64,000 bases of DNA from Pascua guehoae (Eukaryota > Basidiomycota > Tremellomycetes > Trichosporonales > Trichosporonaceae): contig BCJX01000019.1 of NCBI GenBank assembly GCA_001600415.1, positions 460,461 to 524,460 on the forward strand, written 5' to 3'. The notes beneath the pieces were generated by a model. That model worked only from the letters and a program-made list of their open reading frames with translations. It had not been told where the DNA came from and did no database searches. Position 1 is the first letter of the stretch, and every line of letters starts with the position of its first letter. Shown in pieces: positions 1 through 8,945 of this stretch. The position numbers and the translations under genes are program-made.

Positions 1-433
1 AAAAAGCTGCCCGTCATGGCCATGAGGCCCGCGGCAAACACGCGCAGGCTAAAGTGCACGGGCGGGACGCGGCGCTTGAGGGCAAAGAAGACGGGGATGC
101 CCGTCGTCGCGCCCAGGAGCGAGCTGATGGTCATCCATCGGTACGAGCGGCGGAGGATTTCAATGTCGTCGCGTGTGATTTCGCCTGGGTGTCAGTTGGG
201 GACATAGGTTATGGTCGGGGGGGAGGGTATGGTGACGTAGAAGAGGGCAGAGATAATGTATTAGGGCAGGAGCCACATGGTAGCGGGCAGAATCGCGTCC
301 ATGGGACACTTTACTCTGACTCACCGGCATCAATGTGGCGCTGAAGCGTCTCCTTTGTAATCTGGATCTCGAATGGAGAGGTCGGGATGCGCCCGTCGGG
401 GCGGATAATCTCAAAGTCCTTGTCGCTGCTCAT
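1..433 (-). CDS. N-terminal part of an unknown membrane protein (runs off the window)
   Basis: Two exons are visible, 433-325 and 184 to beyond base 1, joined by a GTGAGT...CAG intron (185-324). The joint is in frame and the protein starts MSSDKDFEIIRPDGRIPTSP. About 97 residues are readable. After a charged N-terminus the second exon encodes a segment beginning WMTISSLLGATTGIPVFFAL that looks like a membrane helix, a basic stretch (KRRVPP), then another hydrophobic run (FAAGLMAMTGSFF) at the edge. I do not recognise the family. It lies downstream of, and on the same strand as, the NEW1-like gene, 386 bases away. The start is the only ATG giving this frame before the first intron. The 3' end is missing because the window stops. 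Confidence 0.55.
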
Positions 434-819
434 GGCGACTGTGAGAGAGGGCTAGTTTGGTGTTGAATGTTGCGAAAGACGAGTGGTTGGACCCGACGTT
501 GACTTTGGCAGAGGTCGACATTGGATGCCGATCTTGGCCGGCCCTGACGTCAGGAGCGGAACCAAATCTGCCACAAGCTGCCCCAGCAACTGGGCCCTCT
601 TCTTTGCGATACAAGGCCAGTCGACTTCACTCTACGATCACCATCTGCTGCTGGTTCAGCCATGCATCTACATACTCTAGGTACTAGGTATAGCACATAC
701 AGGCAGTCTACAATCTATACTGTAAACTGTAAGGGACTACGATGTAAGAGGGTAGGGGGGGTTGGAGCCATGAAAAAACGAGTACAAGTAGTGTTCTAGA
801 ACAAGTCCGCCAGAGCCGC
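434..819. other. Spacer between the left-edge gene and the NEW1-like gene
   Basis: This stretch holds the presumed promoter and leader of the left-edge gene and the 3' flank of the NEW1-like gene. I see no open frame with splice support and no repeat. Confidence 0.5.
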
Positions 820-3800
820 CTAGTCCGAGTCCGTGTCAGGCTCGCGCTCGCCGCCATAATTGAGCCAGTTGAGCTTGCGGATACGCCTGCGCTCTTCCTG
901 GGCCTTGAGCTCGTTACGCGTCTTCTTCTTCTTCTTCTTGGGCTTGAGCGCGAGCTTGGCAAGGCGCGCAATGTCGGCCTCGTCGTCCGTGTTCTGTGCG
1001 CTAGGTGCGGCCGACGTGACCAAGCTGGTCGTGCCGGTCAAGGGGGTCCCGGCACCAGTGACGGGCGTAGCCGCGCCGGTGCGCGGGGTACCACGGCCCG
1101 ATGGCGCGCGCGAGCCGGGGCGCGACGGGTCGTCCCATGCGTCGGCAGCCAACACCTGCTTGCCAATGCTGGTGAGAACACCAGCCTCGACGTTCCAGAT
1201 CTCAGGGCACAGCGCAGTGACAAACTCGGTCGAGTGCGAAATAATGCACACGGCACCCTGCCACTCCTTGATGGCAACAGCCAGGCCACCAAGCGCCTCG
1301 CGGTCCAAGAAGTTGGTAGGCTCGTCGAGGAACAGGCACTGCGGACGGTTGAACATGGCCGACGCAATGACGACCTTGACCTTTTGGCCACCCGACAGAC
1401 CCGACATTTCGTTGTACTGGGCAATGTCGCCGTCGAGACCAACAGCCTCGAGCACCTCGCGCACAGCCGTCGCAGACGTGTCACGCATACCGGCACCCTC
1501 ACGCGACGACTCGAGGTCGTCAAACTGCGTGACGAGCTTCTGGAAGCCCTTTTCGATAAGAGTCTCGCGCGGGAGCCAGGCGTTGAACTGAGTGGGTTAG
1601 TTATAGTCCTACTGAGACACAATCAAAACCCACCTTGTGGTCGTAGCCCTTAAACTTGACCTCGTACTGGAAGCTCTTCTTTAACTTGGAGCGACCGAGG
1701 AGGAACTCAATCTTGCGCAGCTCGCCGTTCTTGCCCTCGATGGGGACCTCCATCATGGCGCGGTCCGCGTCGGTAATGACACGCGTCGCCTTCTCCATCA
1801 TCTCACGGTCGTGGCCGTCCTGGTAACGCCACTGGATGTACTGGACGGCAGTCTTGTCGAGGTGCTGGTTGATGTGGTGGAACGCGTGCTGCGCGACGTA
1901 GCCGACACGCAGCGCGGGGTGCTTGTGCACGGTGCCCTCCTGGGGGACAGTCTCGCCAGTGAGTAACTTGATGAGCGTCGACTTGCCGGCACCGTTGGGG
2001 CCGAGAACACCGACACGCGACGAGAGCGAGAGCGAGCACGACACATTCTTGAGCGACGGCTTGGACGCGCCAGGGTACGTAAACGAGCAGTTGGACAGCT
2101 TGAGAATGGCACGCGTGTTGGAGCGCACACCGACAAGCGAGCCGGGTGGCGGGAACGAGAAACGAATAGACGTCGCGGCAAGCGTGTAGTACGACTTGGC
2201 CGACGGGACACGCTCGACAAACTTGGACAGGTTGCCCTTGTAGTATGCGAGCTTCTTGTTCTCGTAGTGGATAATGTCCGTGCAGACATTGTCAAGGAAG
2301 CCAGAGTCGTGCGAGACAATCAGGCAGGTAATGTCGGGGAGGTTGACGAGGTAGTTTTCGAGCCAAGCAACAGTCTGGACGTCGAGGTGGTTGGTCGGTT
2401 CGTCGAGGAGCAGAATGTCGGCACCGATAAGCATGGCACGCGCAAGCTCGAGCTTCATCTTCCAACCACCCGAGAGCGACGCGACGGGGTCCTGCTGCTT
2501 TTCGTCGCTAAAGCCAACCTCGGTGAGCATGGCCTCAATCTCCTTGCGGGGACGGTCCTTGAGCTTTGGGTCAGAGTGGATAAACTCGACAATGGAAACC
2601 GAAGTGTCCTCGCCCTGGAGAGCGTGCTCGACCATGATGCAGCGCAGCTCGTCGTTGGAAGGGAAGCCCTCGACCTTGCCGTCGCGGATAGCCTTCATGA
2701 GCGTCGACTTGCCCGCACCGTTGGCCGCGCAGATACCGTAGCGGCGTCCGCGGCGGAGAGTGAGGTTGGTGTGGTTGAGAAGGAGGAGACCACCGTACGC
2801 GAGCGAGAACTGAATGTCGCAGAGAAGAGGTCCGTCCGAACCGTCGTCGGCCTCGACAGGCGCATACTTGGCCTTGTCAATGTCGAGGAACGCCTGGCGA
2901 ATGTTGGAAGCAGCGTCGACACCCTCGGCGCCCATAAGGAGCTTGCAGAATCCGGCAAGGGCCTTGCCCTCCCAGATCGACTCGTCCCAGATGCGGTTCT
3001 CGACAAGGTCGGCGACAATGTTGGCCTCGTGCTCAAGAGTGGCGGCAACCACAGGAGTGGACGACATGGAGAGCGAAAGGGGGACAGTGGGCTTGGCCGC
3101 GAGGCCTGGGACGTTGAGGTGCGCGGCCATGACAGCGAGCGCCTCGTTGACGCCCGCGATAATGTCGCGGGGAGGGAGAGGCGTGGCGGTAGCCGATGCA
3201 CCGGCGCCGTGGAGAATGTCGAGCGCGGTCTGGGCAAAGGCGCGAATCTCGGGGAAAGCGGCGCCAGTCGCAATCTGCTCAACACCAGTGACGAGGCCAC
3301 CGAGGTAGCGGGCGGCGACGGTGGGGTCGCGAACGAGCTTGACCAGGTTGCCAATGACGATACAGGTCATGCGCTGAGTGTCGGTCGAGCGCTCCTTGAG
3401 AGCACGCGTGAGGAGGGGAACCATGACGGCCAGTGTGGGGCCAGTGACCTCTGCGACAAAAGTCGTCGAGCTGAGGCCCTTGATGGTCTTGGGGACGGCA
3501 GCGGGCGACGCCATGGCGTCGACGAGGAGCTTGACGTGCTTGAGCACGTCGGGGTTGGGAAGCGTACCGCAGAGCGTCGTAGCCGCCTTGGTCGCAGCGG
3601 CAGAGACTTCGGCCTTGGTGTCGTGCATGGCTGCCTCGACAAAGGGGATGGTCTCGCCGAGCTCCATGGCGACCCACTCCTCGGCACCAGGCTTGACAAG
3701 CTCCTCGATCGCCTTGAGGGCGGCGACCTTTGAACGCCATCCCTTTGCCTCGGCGAGTGCACGGGTGAGAGCGCCAATGACAGTGCGGGTGGCCTCGGGG

Positions 3801-4183
3801 GGCGTAATCTTGATCATGGCCTTGAGAGACGTGTTGACCGCGCTACGGACTGGCTGGCCCTTGTCCATTGAGAGGGCGAGCAGAGTAGGGATCAAGGGGA
3901 CAAAGGCTCCCTCGACACCCGAGCCGAGCGAGCGGCAAACACGCTCGACAAGGACGGGTGCAGACTCGCGCTCAAATCCAGACTTGGAGCCGGCCCAGAG
4001 CTTTGCAATGTCGACGATTTTAGACTCCTCGAGGGCGTCGAGCGAGCGGGGCGCCTTCTTGATAGCGAGGGCAACGGCGTCCGCGGCCGCCTTGGCTTCG
4101 ACATTGGAAGGTGCCGCGGCAATCTTGGCAATGTCCTCGGCGTAAGGCGACGGCGGGAGTCGGGATGCGGTCGCGGTCGGCAT
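820..4183 (-). CDS. NEW1: eEF3-family ABC ATPase of the New1/Elf1 type
   Basis: Exons 4183-1634 and 1587-820 (46-base intron) give 1105 residues. Layout: alpha-helical HEAT-like repeats at about 60-350; ABC1 with a Walker A (NGAGKST, about 481), signature LSGGWKMK (about 568) and Walker B LLLDEPTNHLD (about 588); ABC2 with Walker A GPNGAGKST (about 731), LSGGQKVK (about 909) and LFLDEPTNFLD (about 935). A chromodomain-like insert lies inside ABC2 (about 800-880). The C-terminus has a Ser/Thr/Pro-rich linker, a lysine run and an acidic end (EPDTDSD). Family knowledge: eEF3, New1 and Elf1 are ribosome-associated ATPases; New1 acts in late translation and Elf1 was linked to mRNA export. The chromodomain region (FNAWLPRE, then VTQFDDLE) resembles New1/Elf1 more than eEF3, from memory. 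The glutamine/asparagine-rich prion N-terminus of budding-yeast New1 is absent. ATG at 4183 is preferred to an in-frame upstream ATG at 4294 because the extra segment is a low-complexity leader. Confidence 0.85.
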
Positions 4184-4843
4184 CGTGAGAAAAGGCGATA
4201 AGAGGAGGCAGGTGGGAGGGAAGAAAAAAAAAAAGTGTACCGGCAGTGGTGCGGTGGCGGTGCGGGGTCCGCTTTTTTTTGGTGATAACAACAAGGGGGG
4301 AGGGCGGGTGAGTGGTGAGTCTAAATTTTTACAGGTTGGGGGAGAGGAGGGAGAGAGGTCGGAGAGAGGAGTGAGGATGTGGCGAGCTCCTGTGTCTAGA
4401 CGACGGTAAAGAGGAGGGGGTAGAGTGGGGAGGATGGAGGAGGAGGAGGGGTGAGAGATGAAGAGGAAGAGAAGGAAAGGGGATGAGGAAGGGAATCTTT
4501 GGTGACAAAAGCAATGTCTGCTGGCCGCTGGCCACTCTTTCCTTCCCCCATCGCGTCTCGAACCGGGTGGGTGGGTGCTGCTGCAAAATCTCTTTCACCC
4601 GCCCCTCCGATCCCGAAGCCCCGCTGAAACGCCCTCACCCAAAACCCTGAACTAAGGCACGAGTTTTTGCTCGCGTGGATTCCACATGGTTGGATTGTCC
4701 AATTTGCTTCCGCTGTAGCGACCTCGGTCTGGTGGACGTCAGCGTTCGTTCGTTCCGTCTGGTCGGTCGCTACCCAGCGATTTCTCGCCGACCTTCGTCG
4801 CCGCTCCCACCACTGCACCCTACTCCACCACCACCCCGCAACC
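4184..4843. promoter_or_regulatory. Divergent promoter region, NEW1-like / PHB1
   Basis: This 660-base divergent region serves both flanking genes. It is purine-rich on the plus strand near the NEW1 side, with A and T runs at 4226-4235 and 4273-4280. A CCAAT pentamer lies at 4699-4703, about 140 bases before the PHB1 start, a plausible HAP-complex site for a mitochondrial gene. That assignment is inference. Confidence 0.35.
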
Positions 4844-6375
4844 ATGGCCTTTGCTCAGAACCTGTCCCGCCTCATCGGTGAGTACAAGGCGTACTATGCA
4901 CTGACGCGCTCGTGGTGGTAATGCTAACGCCGCAGTGCCCGTTGCCATTGGCGCGGCGCTTGTCGATGCGTCCATGTACGACGTTCCCGGTGGATACCGC
5001 GCCGTCATGTTCGACCGTTTCAAGGGTGTTCTTCCCAACGTGCGTTGTGGCGTGGTGCTCTGCCGCTGTTGTGTGCCGTGTTTCTCTACAAGTCGTGACC
5101 GGCATGGCCGCCTGTATGCGTTGTTTTTCTTTTCCTCTGCAGCCGGCCATGCCGCCGCCACAGTAACACCCCAACTAACCCCCCAGGCGACCGGCGAGGG
5201 CACGCACTTCCTCGTCCCCTGGCTGCAAAAGGCTATCCTGTACGACGTGCGCATCAAGCCGCGCAACATTTCGACAACGACGGGATCCAAGGACATGCAG
5301 ATGGTCTCGCTTACTCTGCGTGTCTTGTCGCGCCCCAGCATTTCGCACCTGTCCCAGATTTACCAAAACCTCGGCCTCGACTACGACGAGCGTGTCCTCC
5401 CGTCCATTGGCAATGAGGTCCTCAAGGCGACTGTGGCGCAGTTTGATGCCTCCGAGCTCATTACACAGCGTGAGATTGTGAGTGTGGGACGGGATTGGGG
5501 CGAAGAAGCGCCGGGGATGGAGTGGAGCAGGGCTTGGCGAGAGGCGTTACGCGTGAAGAGTATGAGGAAACTTAGGCCCGAAATGTGGAGTGGGAGGTGG
5601 GCGAGAAGCGTGCAGCGAAGTTCATGGGCGCCAGGATGGGTTTTGCATGTGAATTGCAGAGGCAACAGCATGGAAATGAAGAGGCGGCGGTACGGAAGTA
5701 AGAGGCGGTGGCACGGAAGTGACGAGTGGGGCCGGGCTGAGGTAGAGGGTGAGGACGGGCACAGTGAGGGGCGACAGGAGCAGTAGCATGGCCTGAACGG
5801 AGAGGACAGTACAATCAAAGCTAGCGGGCACGCGACCACAGTCATCCATCAACGCTGGACATACACTAACATCCAGGTCTCCGCGCGTATCCGTGACGAC
5901 CTCCTGTCGCGTGCCAAGGAGTTCAACATCCAGCTCGAGGACGTCTCGATCGTACGTATCCGCAAACACCAACCACCATGCGCATGCCAGCGAGCGCAGC
6001 CCGCTGTGCCATGCCCCCCCCCCCCCCAACTCCCAACTCACACCTCAGACACACATGACCTTTGGCAAGGAATTTACGACTGCCGTCGAGCAAAAGCAGA
6101 TTGCGCAGCAGGACGCCGAGCGCGCCAAGTTTGTGGTCGAAAAGGCCGAGCAGGAGCGCCAGGCGTCGGTCATCCGCGCCGAGGGCGAGGCCGAGGCGGC
6201 GTCTACGATTTCGGCCGCGCTCAACAAGGCTGGCGACGCGTACGTCCAGTTCCGCAAGATTGAGACGGCGCGCGAGATTGCAGGCACCCTCTCGCAGAGC
6301 CGCAACGTCCAGTACGTGCCCAGCAGCCAGGGGAGCAACTTGCTCCTCCAGGTGGGGTCGGGTCCGCAGCAGTGA
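4844..6375 (+). CDS. PHB1: Prohibitin-1, inner mitochondrial membrane scaffold subunit
   Basis: Five exons, 4844-4877, 4936-5039, 5187-5477, 5877-5951 and 6049-6375, join in frame to 276 residues (budding-yeast Phb1 is 287). A short hydrophobic N-terminus ([17 protein letters not shown]) is the membrane anchor. The SPFH/PHB domain follows: [41 protein letters not shown] and [20 protein letters not shown] are family hallmarks. The C-terminal part is a coiled coil rich in KAEQERQ and AEGEAEAAS. Prohibitins 1 and 2 assemble as rings in the inner mitochondrial membrane and regulate m-AAA protease and cristae (family knowledge). The last intron contains a run of about 15 C just before its acceptor. 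The ATG has a good CAACCATGG context. Confidence 0.95.
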
Positions 6376-6984
6376 GCTGGGGTATGAGTGTTCAACTCGA
6401 GACCTAAGAGGCAAAAGTGGAGAAGCGGATCGGGCCGAGGGCCACAGAGGGAGCAGCACAACTCGCGAGGGTAGTACAATATGTATGAATCATCCCCATT
6501 CTGCAGCACGGTGTGAACTTGAGGCTCAAGTACGGGGCTGGCGTCAAACGGCGAACGACAACGTCAGTCACTAAATAAGGGCCACCCGGCCACTCGTAAC
6601 AGTCTGCAACCTCGCGCACAGAAAACATTGTACAAGTTGCATGCTGCATGAGGAAAACTGCTATGGAACTGCTGACAAACTACCAAAGAGCACCAGCGTC
6701 TGCGGCCCGAGTCTGCACTAGAGCTCGGCCATATCGTGCGTTCTGGTATCCCTGTCCCCTCATCCTCTGGTATCTCTCTTGCCCTCCTTGCACTGTCCTT
6801 GCTCTGCCAAGTCGTCGGTATGGGGCCCACAGGTCAGGTGTCTGGTGACTGCCACGACCAAGCCGGTCGATGGCTCCGCGAGCCTCATAGACCGCTACCG
6901 GGTCGCGGCCCCACGGCCGAGTCGCAGCCCTCCCTTCCCCGCTCTCCCTGCCATCCGCATCTCTGCTCACTTCCCCCGACCGGC
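6376..6984. other. Convergent spacer PHB1 / CENP-A
   Basis: The 3' flanks of two convergent genes meet here over about 600 bases. Open frames on the minus strand at the right are out-of-frame shadows of the CENP-A exon. No repeat or RNA gene was seen. Confidence 0.45.
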
Positions 6985-8402
6985 TCACATGACCCACGGC
7001 CCGCGCAGCCGCCGCGCGAGCTGGATATCCCGCTGCATGAGGGTGACGCGCTTTGCGTGGATCGCACACAGGTTTGCGTCCTCGAACAGGTGGACGAGGT
7101 AGGCCTCTGTCGCCTCTTGGAGTGCGAGGATGGCGCTGCTCTGCCACCGGAGCTCGGTGTGTGTGTGCCCGCGGCCGGTTTCAGACGTCATGCTCATTGC
7201 GATTTCGCGGACCTGGGCGTTAGAGGTTGTGACGAGGAGAGCAGAATGGGAGTGGGCAGAGGGGTGGGGGTCCGGGGGTATAGAAAGGGGGATGGGGGCA
7301 AATAGGTTTGGCATTGGTGACGATCGTACTCGTTGAGAGGGCAACAGTCCAAGAGACATTGGTGGCGTTGCGATCACAACCACACACTCGATCTTGTACA
7401 AGACAGAACCAGGTCACTTGACAATTCCACTACCGGAACTGCAGCAGCCAACGAGCCAAGACGTAGCAAGGTGCCCACGCGTAGCAAGGCAAACCCAACC
7501 CTCACAACTCTAGGCCTATTCTTCTGCCCATAGCTCCAATCACCACTTCCCTCCCTCCCTCACAACTCCAAATACCACCCACCCTCTTCCTCACAACTCC
7601 AACACCACCCGCTCTCGTCCCCACAACTCCAAGCCCCCCGTCCCGCCCCCCCCCCCAACCCCAACCCCGAACACGGCCACCACACTCACCACACGCGAAA
7701 ACGGCAGTTTTTGAATCAACAAGTCGGTGCTCTTCTGGTACTTGCGAATCTCGCGCAGCGCCACCGTCCCCGGTTTGAAGCGGTGGGCTTTCTTTGGCGC
7801 GCCGCCTGTACTTGTGCGTCCTGGGCCGGATGCTGCGTCGGGTTAGTAAAGGGTGAGGAGGAGAGGGAGAGAGGGAGAGAATAGGCAGAGAGCAAGATGG
7901 AAGACGAGAAAGGCATTGTGGAGAGGGAGGGGCCTATCGAACCGAGGGGAGGCGAGAGGACGGTAGGGGAGGGGAAAGCAAGATGGAAGATGGGAGGGAT
8001 CGAGTTTGTGGAACGAGCAAGGGCCTGTCGAACCGACGGAAGGGGGGGGAGGGGGGGGGGGAGAGATGCCGGCGGGCAATGGAACTTGTAGGCGGAGGAC
8101 AGCGAGTGCAAGTGTCCGAGGTCGCGCGGATCCAGCCCATACGCGCGACAGTAGGCAGTCGACGCCGACACATTGCCCAGCACCCCACCTTTCCTGAACC
8201 TCACAGACGCACACCTTGCACACGCGTACACGCACGCGTACACGCACGCGTGATGCAAAAGATGGTGGTGGTGGTGGACGCGAAACCAAACACACTCACT
8301 CCGGCGCGGTGCCTGGCCACCCGTACTCGCGCGGGGCACATTCTTGACGCGTCGCGGCCCGCCTGGTGCGTGTCCTGCCGGATTGGAGATTGTGCGTGCC
8401 AT
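6985..8402 (-). CDS. CSE4: Centromeric histone H3 variant (CENP-A/Cse4)
   Basis: Three exons, 8402-8300, 7832-7690 and 7212-6985, keep frame and give 157 residues. The tail starts MARTI and carries two STGG motifs, then [16 protein letters not shown], an alpha-N/alpha-1 region ([15 protein letters not shown]), alpha-2 ([20 protein letters not shown]) and the C-terminal [20 protein letters not shown] and LARRLRG. A canonical H3 has LRFQSSA; this protein has LRWQSSA and a longer loop 1 ([11 protein letters not shown]), both marks of CENP-A. CENP-A replaces H3 in centromeric nucleosomes and seeds the kinetochore (family knowledge). The two introns are unusually long for this genome (467 and 477 bases) and contain homopolymers and short direct repeats; an extra small exon in the first cannot be excluded. 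The start is fixed by the H3-like first residues. Confidence 0.9.
7550..7640. repeat. Short direct repeats in CENP-A intron 2
   Basis: The 11-mer CACAACTCCAA recurs three times at roughly 30-base spacing (about 7561, 7591 and 7621) in a pyrimidine-rich plus-strand stretch, followed by a C run near 7649. All lies within the second CENP-A intron. Confidence 0.6.
8219..8252. repeat. ACGCGT-containing 12-base tandem repeat in CENP-A intron 1
   Basis: About three copies of a CACGCGTACACG-type unit lie next to the exon 1 donor side of the first CENP-A intron. A G-run of about 20 bases with a few interruptions lies at 8041-8061 in the same intron. Confidence 0.6.
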
Positions 8403-8945
8403 CGGGCTGGGGTGGAGGATGCGAGTGGGTGGAGGTGATGGAGTGGGTGGAGGGGGGGGGGNNNNNNNNNNNNNNNNNNNNNNNNNNNNNNNNNNNNNNN
8501 NNNNNNNNNNNNNNNNNNNNNNNNNNNNNNNNNNNNNNNNNNNNNNNNNNNNNNNNNNNNNNNNNNNNNNNNNNNNNNNNNNNNNNNNNNNNNNNNTGAA
8601 GAGGGGGGTGGAGATGGGTGTGGGTGTGGGTGTGGGAGATGGAGGTGCAAGAGCAACGAAAGAGAAGAGAAATGAGGGGGAGGGGGAAAAGAGAAATCAG
8701 TCAACAACGCGCCTTTGCCTTGTCCCACTGTGGCGTCACCCATTCGCGCAATCTCCCATTCCAGTCGTGCCCTGAATATCCACTGTCGCCTGCAACCCAT
8801 CAGACATGGCCCATTCATTGTTCCACCGCACAGCCCATACATGCCATGCCATGCATGCACACAATTATTTGTTTGCACACCCACGCTCTGCTCCACTCGA
8901 CGAAACGTTCTATGCTAGAAAGATGCATGCAGCAGCGCCTCTACT
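8403..8945. other. Spacer CENP-A / PRP6 containing an assembly gap
   Basis: This is the promoter side of CENP-A and the 3' flank of PRP6. It is interrupted by 135 N (8462-8596). The left gap edge is a G homopolymer, which suggests that sequencing failed there. To the right is a GTGGGT-type simple repeat (8610-8640). Confidence 0.6.
8462..8596. other. Assembly gap (135 N)
   Basis: A run of N starting directly after a stretch of G. It lies about 60 bases upstream of the CENP-A start codon, so part of that promoter is unknown. Confidence 0.99.

Noticed and set aside
2267..3733. 488-codon open frame on the plus strand inside the NEW1-like gene
   Set aside because: Antisense shadow of a strongly codon-biased gene; the minus-strand frame has all the ABC motifs.
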